19,944 bases of DNA from an uncultured Oscillospiraceae bacterium (GTDB lineage: Bacteria; Bacillota; Clostridia; Oscillospirales; Oscillospiraceae). The stretch spans positions 1 through 19,944 of the forward strand of contig CAKTEB010000039.1 of NCBI GenBank assembly GCA_934546685.1, in the 5' to 3' direction. Position 1 is the first letter of the stretch; each line of letters starts with the position of its first letter. Below are positions 7,543 through 14,274 of this stretch, piece by piece. The notes beneath the pieces are model-generated. The model was not told where the DNA came from. It ran no database searches and saw only the letters and a list, made by a program, of their open reading frames with translations. The position numbers were made by a program, and so were the translations under genes.

Positions 7543-9270
7543 TCAGGCGTTGTCCTGCGCGGCTTTTTCGGCCTTTTTAGCAGCCTCGAAGTTTCGGTGG
7601 AGCAGCAGATGCTCCTTGCCCCGGATGACGCTTTCATAGGCGGTCATCACCAGGGGATTCTCGTTGGATTTCTTAATCTGGGTGTTCACATCGGTGTTGT
7701 ACAGGCCCTGGATCCGGGCGCTGCGGATGGAGACATCCTGGGTCACCGGCTGGCCGCCGCCCATGATGCAGCCCCGGCGGCAGGCCATGACCTCTACGAA
7801 GTCGTAGTGAACCTCACCGGCCTGGATCCGCTGAATGAGCTTCTCCGCGTTGCCGAGGCCGCTGACCACGGCGGCCCTCAGCTCCCGCTTCTGATAGGTG
7901 AAGGTCAGCTCCTTGATGCCGTCCTCACCCCGGACGCCGGAATCACGGATGGCCATCATATCCGCCCGGGCGTGGCCCTTCTGGAGCCGGCGAAGGATGG
8001 CCTCGGTGACGCCGCCGGTGACGCCGAACAGCACGCCGCTGCCGGAGCCGATGCCGAAGGGCACGTCGGCGGCTTCAATCTCGATGTTGGCGAAGTCCAG
8101 GCCCACCTTGCGGATCAGGGTGATGAGCTCCGTGGTGGTGAGCACATAATCCACGTCCTGCTTGCCGTAGGTGGTGGATTCGGGCCGGAGGATCTCTCCC
8201 TTTTTGGCGGTGCAGGGCATGATCGCCACGGACACCAGCCGCTTGCCCTCGCTGCGCTCCGGATCCTTATAGTATTCCCGGATCACCGCGCCGAACATCT
8301 GCTGGGGGGAACGGCAGGTGGAGAGATTGTCCTTCAGCTCCGGGTGGCGGCTCTCGCAGTATTTGACCCAGGCGGGGCAGCAGGAGGTGAACAGAGGCAG
8401 GTTTTTTCCGCTGGACAGCCGCTCTAAGAACTCCCGGGATTCCTCCATGACGGTGAGATCCGCGCCGTAGGCGGTGTCGTAGACCTCCGCAAAGCCCAGC
8501 CGATGGAGCACGCTGACCAGCTTGCCCATGACGTTTTCGCCCTTGGGTAGCCCAAAGGCTTCGCCCACGGCTACCCGAACTGCCGGTGCGATCTGGGCTA
8601 CTACCTTGGCGTTCCGGTCAGAGAGCACCTCAAACACCGGATTGATGTTGGTGTTGATGCTGATGGCGCCGGTGGGGCATACCACCCGGCACTGGCCGCA
8701 GCCCACGCAGTCGGTTTCCGCAATGGTCTTATTAAAGGCGGGGGTCACCAGGGTCTCGGTACCCCGGTAGGCAAAATCGATGGCGTTGACCCCCTGGACG
8801 TCGGCGCACATTCTCACGCAGTCGCCGCAGAGAATGCACTTGTTGGGGTCCCGGACAATGGAGGGAGAGCTGAGATCCACGGGCTGGCGCTTTTTCGTAT
8901 TCTCAAACCGGATGGTGCCAACGCCCAGCCGATGGGCCAGATCCTGGAGGTGACATTCCCGGCTCTTAATGCAGGTGGTGCAGTCCCGGTCATGGGCTGC
9001 CAGCAGCAGCTCCAAGATCAGCTTCCGGTATTTCATAAGCCTGGGGGTGTTGGTGTAGATCACCATGCCGTCCTTGGGCCGCTCAGAGCAGGAGGTAAAG
9101 GTCTTGCCCTTGTCGGTCTCCACCGTACATAGGCGGCAGGCTCCGTAGACAGACAGCTCAGAGTGATAGCACAGGGTCGGAATATCGATCCCGGCCTTGC
9201 GGATCACAGAGAGTACATTGGTTTCATCGGTGAATTCTACCCGACGATCGTCGATCATCATATATCCCAT
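7543..9270 (-). CDS. hydA: [FeFe]-hydrogenase catalytic subunit (HydA/HndD type)
   Basis: A 575-residue cytoplasmic iron-only hydrogenase interconverting protons and H2. The N-terminal relay is complete: a [2Fe-2S] domain (Cys34, 45, 48, 61), a His-Cys3 [4Fe-4S] site (His93, Cys97, 100, 106), and two [4Fe-4S] motifs (Cys145/148/151/155 and Cys188/191/194/198). All three H-cluster signatures are present: TSCCPAW, MPCTAKKGE and EVMACRRGCIMGGGQP. It lacks the extra C-terminal [2Fe-2S] domain of Thermotoga-type HydA and so resembles HndD. With the two upstream subunits it forms an NAD(P)-linked complex, probably electron-bifurcating or confurcating with ferredoxin (group A3). The chosen ATG has GGAGGG 7 nt upstream; the frame extends 25 codons further but that part overlaps the preceding gene. 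It is the last gene of a three-gene operon. Confidence 0.95.
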   Translation of the reverse strand: MGYMMIDDRRVEFTDETNVLSVIRKAGIDIPTLCYHSELSVYGACRLCTVETDKGKTFTSCSERPKDGMVIYTNTPRLMKYRKLILELLLAAHDRDCTTCIKSRECHLQDLAHRLGVGTIRFENTKKRQPVDLSSPSIVRDPNKCILCGDCVRMCADVQGVNAIDFAYRGTETLVTPAFNKTIAETDCVGCGQCRVVCPTGAISINTNINPVFEVLSDRNAKVVAQIAPAVRVAVGEAFGLPKGENVMGKLVSVLHRLGFAEVYDTAYGADLTVMEESREFLERLSSGKNLPLFTSCCPAWVKYCESRHPELKDNLSTCRSPQQMFGAVIREYYKDPERSEGKRLVSVAIMPCTAKKGEILRPESTTYGKQDVDYVLTTTELITLIRKVGLDFANIEIEAADVPFGIGSGSGVLFGVTGGVTEAILRRLQKGHARADMMAIRDSGVRGEDGIKELTFTYQKRELRAAVVSGLGNAEKLIQRIQAGEVHYDFVEVMACRRGCIMGGGQPVTQDVSIRSARIQGLYNTDVNTQIKKSNENPLVMTAYESVIRGKEHLLLHRNFEAAKKAEKAAQDNA

Positions 9271-9284
9271 AGTAGTTCCCTCCT

Positions 9285-11153
9285 TTACTGGGCATAAACT
9301 GCCCCGAAGGGACAGGCGCTTAGGCAGGCACCGCATTTGACGCACTTGCCTGTATCAATGGAAAACGGATGCTTGATCTGGCCGGTGATGGCGGAGGCAG
9401 GACAGCCCCGGGCACACTTGGAGCAGCCCTTGCATTTCGTCTCGTCGATATGGAAGGTGCGGAGGGAGGCGCAGACATGGGAGGGACAGGTCTTGTCCAC
9501 GATGTGGGCCTCGTACTCGGAGCGGAAGGCACGCAGGGTGCTGACTACCGGCTTCGCGGCGCTCTTGCCCAGGCCGCACAAGGCGGTATTGCTGATCATG
9601 TCCGCCAGCTCCTCCAGCTGATCCAGGTCCGCGAGGGTGCCGTTTCCGGCCACGATCCGCTCCAGGATCTCCAGCATCCGACGGGTGCCCTCCCGGCAGG
9701 GGACGCACTTGCCGCAGCTCTCCCGCTGGGTGAAGCTCATGAAGAACCGGGCCACCTCGACCATGCAGGTGTCCTCATCCATGACTACAAGACCGCCGGA
9801 GCCGATCATGGCGCCGATCTTGGTGAGGGAGTCGAAGTCCATGGGGCTGTCCAGCTGGCTTTCCACCAAGCAGCCGCCGGAGGGGCCGCCGATCTGCACG
9901 GCCTTGAACTTCTTTCCGCCCCGGATGCCGCCGCCGATGTCGAAGATGACCTCCCGGAGGGTGATGCCCATGGGCACTTCAATGAGGCCCGTGTTCACCA
10001 CGTTGCCGGTGAGGGCGAAGGCCTTGGTGCCGGGGCTGCTGGGGGTGCCGATGCTCCGATACCACGAAGCGCCCCGGGAGATGATCATGGGGACGTTGGC
10101 GTAGGTCTCTACATTGTTGAGTACCGTGGGCTTTTCCCACAGACCCTTCTCCACAGTTCTGGGAGGCTTGACCCGGGGCATGCCGCGCTTGCCCTCGATG
10201 GAGGCGGTCAGGGCTGAGCCCTCGCCGCAGACGAAAGCGCCCGCGCCCCGGTTAATATGCAGATGGAAGGAGAAGTCAGTGCCGAGAATATGGTCGCCCA
10301 GCAGTCCCAGTTCCTCCGCCTGGGCGATGGCGGTCTTCAGCCGGTGGATGGCCAGGGGATACTCGGCCCGGACGTAGATATAGCCCTCCTGAGCGCCCAC
10401 GGCCAGTGCGGCGATCATCATGCCCTCGATCATCCGGTGGGGGTCGCCCTCCATAATGCTCCGGTCCATGAACGCGCCGGGGTCGCCCTCATCGCCGTTG
10501 CAGACCACATAGCGGGTGGTCTCATTTTGGCGGGCCACCTGGCTCCATTTCCGCCCAGTGGGGAAGCCGGCGCCGCCCCGGCCCCGGAGACCGGACTCCG
10601 ACACGGTGTCGATGATGGCTTCCGGTGTCATCTCGAACATGGCGGTCTCAAAGGCTGTGTAGGCCCCGGCAGCCAGTGCGTCCTCAATGTGCTCGGCGTC
10701 GATGTGACCGCAGTTTTTCAGCACCAGCCGGGTCTGCTTGGCGTAGAAGGGGATTTCCTCCTGCGTCTCGTAGACCTTGCCGCCGGAGTGGTACATGAGC
10801 CGCTCCACGGGCTCGCCCCGGAGCACGGTTTTCTCGAAGATCTCCTGACAGTCCTCGGGCGTTACCTTTAAGTACAGGTAGTGATAGGGCTCGATGCGCA
10901 CCAGGGGGCCCATTTCGCAGAAGCCGTGGCAGCCGCTGGTCTTGACGCTGGTGTGGGCGATCTCTGCGCCGAATTCCACCTGGGCATCGTCCAAATGCTC
11001 GGTGAGCTCCAGCATCTTGGCGTAGATCTTGTCCGCACCGCCGGCAAGACATCCGGTGCCGCCGCAGACGAGGATCTTACATTTCTGGCCCCGCAGGCGC
11101 ATTTCGCACTCCTGGCGCAGATGCCGGAGATCGTCTCTGGTGTGCAGCTTCAT
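9285..11153 (-). CDS. hydB: NuoF-like NAD(P)H-binding subunit of the hydrogenase (HydB/HndC type)
   Basis: A 622-residue diaphorase subunit. The N-terminus is a thioredoxin-like [2Fe-2S] domain (Cys30, Cys35 and the SGCHGFC pair). The NuoF core carries FMN/NADH signatures (GLRGRGGAGFPTGRKW and NGDEGDPGAFMDR). SCGKCVPCREGT with the downstream CGLG ligates a [4Fe-4S] cluster. Two C-terminal ferredoxin motifs (CKGCSKCARGCP and CVKCGACLSACP) should contact ferredoxin. In HydABC complexes this subunit carries the flavin thought to be the site of bifurcation. Its ATG overlaps the stop of the NuoE-like gene (ATGA), indicating translational coupling, and hydA starts 14 nt after its TAA. Confidence 0.94.
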   Translation of the reverse strand: MKLHTRDDLRHLRQECEMRLRGQKCKILVCGGTGCLAGGADKIYAKMLELTEHLDDAQVEFGAEIAHTSVKTSGCHGFCEMGPLVRIEPYHYLYLKVTPEDCQEIFEKTVLRGEPVERLMYHSGGKVYETQEEIPFYAKQTRLVLKNCGHIDAEHIEDALAAGAYTAFETAMFEMTPEAIIDTVSESGLRGRGGAGFPTGRKWSQVARQNETTRYVVCNGDEGDPGAFMDRSIMEGDPHRMIEGMMIAALAVGAQEGYIYVRAEYPLAIHRLKTAIAQAEELGLLGDHILGTDFSFHLHINRGAGAFVCGEGSALTASIEGKRGMPRVKPPRTVEKGLWEKPTVLNNVETYANVPMIISRGASWYRSIGTPSSPGTKAFALTGNVVNTGLIEVPMGITLREVIFDIGGGIRGGKKFKAVQIGGPSGGCLVESQLDSPMDFDSLTKIGAMIGSGGLVVMDEDTCMVEVARFFMSFTQRESCGKCVPCREGTRRMLEILERIVAGNGTLADLDQLEELADMISNTALCGLGKSAAKPVVSTLRAFRSEYEAHIVDKTCPSHVCASLRTFHIDETKCKGCSKCARGCPASAITGQIKHPFSIDTGKCVKCGACLSACPFGAVYAQ

Positions 11154-11629
11154 GCTTCCTTCCCCCTTAGCTCTTTGATAACGGCCCGGATCTTCTCCGG
11201 AGACATCTGGGGATAGACCTGCTCATTGATGGTCAGAGCCGGAGCCAGACCGCAGGCCCCCAGACAGGAGACGGTCTCCACCGTGAACAGCATATCGTCG
11301 GTGGTGTGCTTGTCGGCGCTGAGGCCCAGATCCTGATACAGGGCCTCCAGGATCGGAACGGAATTCCGCACATGGCATGCCGTGCCGTCGCAGACCTTAA
11401 TGACGTATTTGCCCTTGGCTTCAAAGGAAAAATTCACATAGAAGCTGGCAACGCTGTAGGCCTTGGCCTCAGAAATGCCGATCTTCTGGGCCACATAGGT
11501 GAGCAGCTCCGGGGGCAGATACCCATATTGCTCCTGAATGTCCTGGATCACAGGGATCAGGGATCGCTCTCCGGCGGGGTAGTTTTTGAGAATGGTGTCA
11601 ACTTGTGTGTAATAGGATGGATCCAGCAT
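11150..11629 (-). CDS. hydC: NuoE-like thioredoxin-fold [2Fe-2S] subunit of the hydrogenase (HydC/HndA type)
   Basis: 159 residues, the usual size for the NuoE/24-kDa family. The ligands of a single [2Fe-2S] cluster are seen as CDGTAC (C-x4-C) and CLGAC (C-x3-C), in KVCDGTACHVRNS and VSCLGACGLAP. The chosen start gives MLDPSYYTQVDTILKNYP; GGAGG (11642-11638) lies 8 nt upstream. The frame stays open for 47 more codons, but that stretch contains the 5' UTR hairpins and the predicted promoter, so it is not coding. This is the first gene of the operon and overlaps hydB by ATGA. It relays electrons between the NADH site and the hydrogenase clusters. Confidence 0.93.
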   Translation of the reverse strand: MLDPSYYTQVDTILKNYPAGERSLIPVIQDIQEQYGYLPPELLTYVAQKIGISEAKAYSVASFYVNFSFEAKGKYVIKVCDGTACHVRNSVPILEALYQDLGLSADKHTTDDMLFTVETVSCLGACGLAPALTINEQVYPQMSPEKIRAVIKELRGKEA

Positions 11630-11645
11630 GCTATCAACCTCCATG

Positions 11646-11698
11646 GCGCAGGGGAGCCCCTGCGCTGCTTTGTCATCTGGATGGCCGCAGAAAGCGGC
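11646..11698 (-). other. Two hairpins in the hydrogenase operon 5' UTR
   Basis: Within the predicted leader (start near 11702), GCCGC/GCGGC (11684-11688 and 11694-11698) forms a 5-bp stem. A 20-nt perfect palindrome (11646-11665, GCGCAGGGG and CCCCTGCGC arms) ends 3 nt before the GGAGG ribosome binding site. They may stabilise the mRNA or modulate access to the ribosome binding site. No known riboswitch is recognised. Confidence 0.5.
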
Positions 11699-11708
11699 AG
11701 TTTCCATC

Positions 11709-11737
11709 ATTATAGGCGCTTGCGGTGGATCGTGCAA
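11709..11737 (-). promoter_or_regulatory. Sigma-A promoter of the hydrogenase operon
   Basis: On the minus strand TTGCAC (11737-11732) is followed after exactly 17 bp by a perfect TATAAT (11714-11709). The predicted start near 11702 gives a leader of about 73 nt before the hydC start at 11629. Confidence 0.85.
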
Positions 11738-11742
11738 GAACT

Positions 11743-11760
11743 TTGTGAAATTTATAACAA
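11743..11760. promoter_or_regulatory. Rex-type redox operator upstream of the hydrogenase operon
   Basis: TTGTGAAATTTATAACAA is an 18-bp imperfect palindrome that fits the Rex consensus (TTGTGAA-N4-TTCACAA or TTGTTAA-N4-TTAACAA). It combines one half of each form with one deviation. It ends 5 bp upstream of the -35 of the hydrogenase promoter. Rex senses the NADH/NAD ratio and is known to control hydrogenase and fermentation genes in clostridia, which suits an NAD-linked hydrogenase. A further TTGTG-like half-site lies just upstream (around 11763-11771). Confidence 0.7.
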
Positions 11761-11804
11761 ATTTGCACAAAACGACACATTGGAAGGATTGCGAGGTGTG
11801 TTAT

Positions 11805-11825
11805 TTAATTTTAATATACTCTGAA
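11805..11825 (-). promoter_or_regulatory. Partial protospacer with TTC PAM for the solitary crRNA-like gene
   Basis: On the minus strand the sequence reads TTC (11825-11823), then AGAGTATATTAAAATTA (11822-11806). The spacer-like start of the nearby mini-crRNA gene is AGAGTCTATTATAATTA. The two agree at 15 of 17 positions, differing only at 6 and 12. TTC is the common PAM of type I-C systems, and every sixth base of a type I crRNA is flipped out and unpaired. Pairing fails after position 17. The PAM ends one base short of the -35 of the promoter at 11827-11855, so bound Cascade should occlude it. Confidence 0.75.
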
Positions 11826-11826
11826 G

Positions 11827-11855
11827 TTGACGTGAATGAGAAACTGTGATACAAT
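11827..11855 (+). promoter_or_regulatory. Strong plus-strand promoter (P1) abutted by the crRNA target
   Basis: TTGACG (11827-11832) and TACAAT (11850-11855) are separated by exactly 17 bp. A TGn extended -10 (TGA, 11847-11849) and an AT-rich upstream element are also present. The predicted start is near 11862. No protein gene follows at once. The transcript would run through the hairpin at 11889-11922, antisense to the mini-crRNA gene, toward cas3 at 12118. It is either a distal cas promoter or the promoter of a small RNA. Confidence 0.8.
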
Positions 11856-11879
11856 GCAGTAGCGAAGGACGAACATCCT

Positions 11880-11922
11880 GATAAAAATGCTGCATGGAGG
11901 CTTATCATAGCCTCCATGCAGC
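11880..11922 (-). terminator. Intrinsic terminator of the solitary crRNA-like gene
   Basis: GCTGCATGGAGGCT (11889-11902) and AGCCTCCATGCAGC (11909-11922) form a perfect 14-bp stem with a 6-nt loop. On the minus strand the hairpin is followed by ATTTTTATC, a U tract. On the plus strand it is followed by GAAAAACG, which has none. Termination is therefore expected for the minus-strand RNA. The plus-strand P1 transcript would fold the same stem but probably read on. Confidence 0.85.
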
Positions 11923-11949
11923 GAAAAACGCCTAATTATAATAGACTCT

Positions 11950-11980
11950 ATTTCAATCCCCGTATCCCGTAGGGTACGAC
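11950..11980 (-). repeat. Solitary, diverged CRISPR repeat
   Basis: A 31-nt unit starting GTCGTACCC and ending GGGGATTGAAAT on the minus strand. The array repeat at 19729 starts GTCCCACCCC and ends GTGGATTGAAAT. The 5' GTC and the 3' handle are conserved; the stem differs (GTA-CCC / GGG-a-TAC against CCCACCCC / GGGGTGGG) and the unit is 2 nt shorter. It is inverted relative to the array and about 7.7 kb away from it. Confidence 0.85.
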
Positions 11981-11986
11981 TTGGCC

Positions 11987-12015
11987 ATTATAGCACGGTC
12001 TTTATTCCTTCGCAA
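11987..12015 (-). promoter_or_regulatory. Promoter of the solitary crRNA-like gene
   Basis: On the minus strand TTGCGA (12015-12010), 17 bp and a perfect TATAAT (11992-11987) are followed by GGCCAA and then the G at 11980 that opens the repeat. Normal -10 to start spacing puts transcription initiation at or within a base of the repeat. This precise fit is the best evidence that the lone repeat is a functional RNA gene and not debris. Confidence 0.85.
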
Positions 12016-12068
12016 CCTAAGAAAATGTCGAATCAGACTGGATATGTAAATAGTACACAAAAATTTCC

Positions 12069-12097
12069 TTTACAGGATGAGAAAAATGTGATATTTT
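12069..12097 (+). promoter_or_regulatory. Candidate proximal cas operon promoter (P2)
   Basis: TTTACA (12069-12074), 17 bp and TATTTT (12092-12097) with a TGn extension (12089-12091). The predicted start near 12104 would leave a leader of only about 14 nt before cas3, with the ribosome binding site at 12106-12112. I find no match to the mini-crRNA spacer here. If P2 is the real cas promoter, P1 may drive something else. The AT-rich gap 11771-12117 otherwise holds only the elements listed separately. Confidence 0.5.
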
Positions 12098-12117
12098 GTA
12101 AACAATGGAGGTGCAGC

Positions 12118-14256
12118 ATGGAGTATTACGCACACATCAGAGAATCAGAGAACGGCGAGATCCAGCGGCAGACGGTGCTGGAGCACCTGGAGGGGACAGC
12201 GAAGCGGGCGGAAGCATTTGCAGAGGCCTTTGGGGCTGGCCCGCAGGGACGCTTGGCAGGACTGAGCCACGACGAAGGAAAATGTACCGATGGGTTTCAG
12301 AACCGCTTGCTGCGGCAGGGACCGAGAGTGGACCATTCCACAGCCGGTGCAGTGGAATGCGGAAGAAACAATCAGATCCCCGCGGCGTTTGCGGTGGCGG
12401 GACATCATGCAGGACTGCCGAATTTAGGCACGTCAGGGGATGGGCCGGAATCGGGAACGCTGATGGGGAGAATACGAAGGGGGCCGCCGGAGCCAGTTGC
12501 GCCGGAATATGCGCAGACGGTCAAGCTGCCAGCGGCTCCGTTGCCCAGCTTTTGCAACCAAAATGTATTGACGGATTTCTTCTTTGTGAGGATGCTGTTT
12601 TCCTGCCTGGTGGATGCGGATTTTTTGGACACAGAGGCGTTCATGCGAGGAAAGCGGCAGCCCCTTGGCGCGCCGATGGAACAGCTGCTGCAAAAGCTAG
12701 ATCAGTATGTGCGGCCCTGGTTTCCGCCAAAAACGGAGCTGAACCGTCAGCGCTGCGAGATTTTGACAGCCTGTCGGGAGCGCGGACGACAGGAACAGCC
12801 GGGATTATTTACACTGACAGTCCCCACCGGCGGCGGTAAAACAGTGGCGTCTCTGGCCTTTGCACTGGAGCATGCGGTGGCGGCGGGGATGCAGCGGATC
12901 ATTTATGTAGTCCCCTATACGTCGATCATTGAGCAGACCGCCGACACCTTCCGCGGAATCCTCGGAGAAGATCAGGTGCTGGAGCACCATTCCGGCATCC
13001 TGTACGAGACCGGGGATCATGCTACGGCAGAGTCGATGGCTATGGCCCAGGCAACGGAGAATTGGGATATGCCGGTGATCGTGACCACGGCGGTACAGTT
13101 TTTTGAATCGCTCTATAGCAATCGTCCCTCTGCTTGTAGAAAGCTGCATAACCTTGCGAAAAGCGTTGTGGTGATGGATGAGGCGCAGATGATGCCGGTG
13201 GAAAATCTCAGGCCCTGCGTTCATGCCATTTCAGAGCTGACGGCCCATTATGGTACATCTGTGGTGCTCTGTACCGCAACACAGCCAGCGCTTACGTCGC
13301 TGTTTCAGGAGTTTCAGCCGGGGTGTGAGCCAAAAGAACTGTGCCCCAAGGAGCTGGCTGCATCACCAATCTTCCGGAGAACGACCATAAAATATACAGG
13401 GAAGCTGTCCTGGGAGGAACTGGCCCAGCAGATGTCTGAGCAGTACCAGGCACTCTGCATTGTTAACAGCCGAGCCAATGCGCAGTATATTTATGAGCGC
13501 CTTTCCGGAGACGGTGTCTTTCACCTCTCCACGCTGATGCATCCCGGACATCGGCGGCGGGTACTGGAGAAGGTCAGAAGACGCCTAAAAGCAGGGGAGC
13601 GATGCTTGGTGGTCTCTACCTCGCTGATCGAGGCTGGTGTGGATGTGGATTTTCCACAGGTGTTCCGGGAACTGGCTGGTCTGGATTCCATCCTGCAAGC
13701 TGCGGGCCGATGCAACCGAGAGGGAAAGCGGCCCGCGGAGGAGAGCGTTGTCACAGTTTTCGAGGCTTCTATGGCATCGCCGCCGCTGTTTTCTCCGGCT
13801 ATTGGTGCGGCGCGGGTGGTTATGAGGACTTGTACGGATCTGCTGGCACCCGAGGCCATTCATCTTTATTTTACCGAGCTGCTGGCCATCAAAAATAAAG
13901 ACGCCCAGGATGTTCATGGATTGCTTCCAGAGATATCACGGGGATGCTTTCCGTTTCGGTGGGTGGCGGAGCATTTTCACATGATCGACACGGATACTAG
14001 GATTGTATATATTCCTGGGACAGACCAGGATGAGCTGCTGGAGAAGCTGAGATATGGCCAGCGGTCCCGGAATCTGCTGCGCAGATTGAACCAATATGCG
14101 GTGTCAATCTATCCGCAGCATTATGAGGCGCTGAATCAGGCTGGGGATTTGGAGATCCTGGATGATCAGCTTGCGATTTTGACAAATCTTGCGCTTTATA
14201 CGGAAGAAACCGGCCTGTCACTTCATGCTGACTTCGGAAAGGCGCTGTTTGTATAA
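12118..14256 (+). CDS. cas3: Type I-C CRISPR-associated helicase/nuclease Cas3
   Basis: 712 residues: an N-terminal HD nuclease fused to a superfamily 2 helicase that degrades DNA bound by Cascade. HD ligands are seen in EHLEGTAKRAE, SHDEGK, DHSTAGA and GHHAGLPN (roughly residues 20-105). Helicase motifs follow: Walker A TVPTGGGKT, DEAQ box VVMDEAQMM, TAT in LCTATQPAL, and motif VI QAAGRCNREG. The ATG at 12118 is preceded by GGAGGTG at ideal distance. An upstream in-frame ATG (12025) has no ribosome binding site and would put intergenic sequence into the protein. It is the first gene of the cas operon; cas5c starts 18 nt after its stop. Confidence 0.95.
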   Translation: MEYYAHIRESENGEIQRQTVLEHLEGTAKRAEAFAEAFGAGPQGRLAGLSHDEGKCTDGFQNRLLRQGPRVDHSTAGAVECGRNNQIPAAFAVAGHHAGLPNLGTSGDGPESGTLMGRIRRGPPEPVAPEYAQTVKLPAAPLPSFCNQNVLTDFFFVRMLFSCLVDADFLDTEAFMRGKRQPLGAPMEQLLQKLDQYVRPWFPPKTELNRQRCEILTACRERGRQEQPGLFTLTVPTGGGKTVASLAFALEHAVAAGMQRIIYVVPYTSIIEQTADTFRGILGEDQVLEHHSGILYETGDHATAESMAMAQATENWDMPVIVTTAVQFFESLYSNRPSACRKLHNLAKSVVVMDEAQMMPVENLRPCVHAISELTAHYGTSVVLCTATQPALTSLFQEFQPGCEPKELCPKELAASPIFRRTTIKYTGKLSWEELAQQMSEQYQALCIVNSRANAQYIYERLSGDGVFHLSTLMHPGHRRRVLEKVRRRLKAGERCLVVSTSLIEAGVDVDFPQVFRELAGLDSILQAAGRCNREGKRPAEESVVTVFEASMASPPLFSPAIGAARVVMRTCTDLLAPEAIHLYFTELLAIKNKDAQDVHGLLPEISRGCFPFRWVAEHFHMIDTDTRIVYIPGTDQDELLEKLRYGQRSRNLLRRLNQYAVSIYPQHYEALNQAGDLEILDDQLAILTNLALYTEETGLSLHADFGKALFV

Positions 14257-14274
14257 TGAGAAGGGAGTGAAATA

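Larger units (their letters stand above)
11880..11980 (-). ncRNA. Solitary crRNA-like RNA gene (mini-CRISPR; CreR/CreA-like guide for type I-C Cascade)
   Basis: About 100 nt on the minus strand. It consists of one CRISPR-like repeat (11980-11950), a 27-nt spacer-like segment (11949-11923) and a terminator hairpin. Its own promoter places the start at the first base of the repeat. No second repeat is present; the terminator takes its place. The repeat 3' end GGGATTGAAAT should yield the 11-nt 5' handle of a type I-C crRNA after Cas5c cleavage. The first 17 spacer bases match the TTC-flanked site at 11822-11806 except at unpaired positions 6 and 12. Partial pairing of this kind allows Cascade binding without Cas3 cleavage in the characterised Cas-regulating RNAs and CreTA antitoxins. 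I infer that the RNA represses promoter P1. Gene structure is seen directly; expression and function are inferred. Confidence 0.8.

Noticed and set aside
11630..11770. 47-codon N-terminal extension of the NuoE-like protein
   Set aside because: The stretch contains the predicted promoter and UTR hairpins; the start at 11629 gives the usual family length and has a proper ribosome binding site.
12025..12117. 31-codon N-terminal extension of Cas3
   Set aside because: The upstream ATG has no ribosome binding site and the extension covers the proximal promoter; the ATG at 12118 has GGAGGTG at the right distance.
12016..12117. Possible second target of the mini-crRNA near the proximal cas promoter
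   Set aside because: I checked TTC-flanked positions on both strands; none shows a seed match beyond a few bases. Only the site at 11822-11806 fits.
13027..13040. AGAGTC word in cas3 as a mini-crRNA target
   Set aside because: Only the first six bases match and the flanking bases are GGC or similar, not a TTC PAM.
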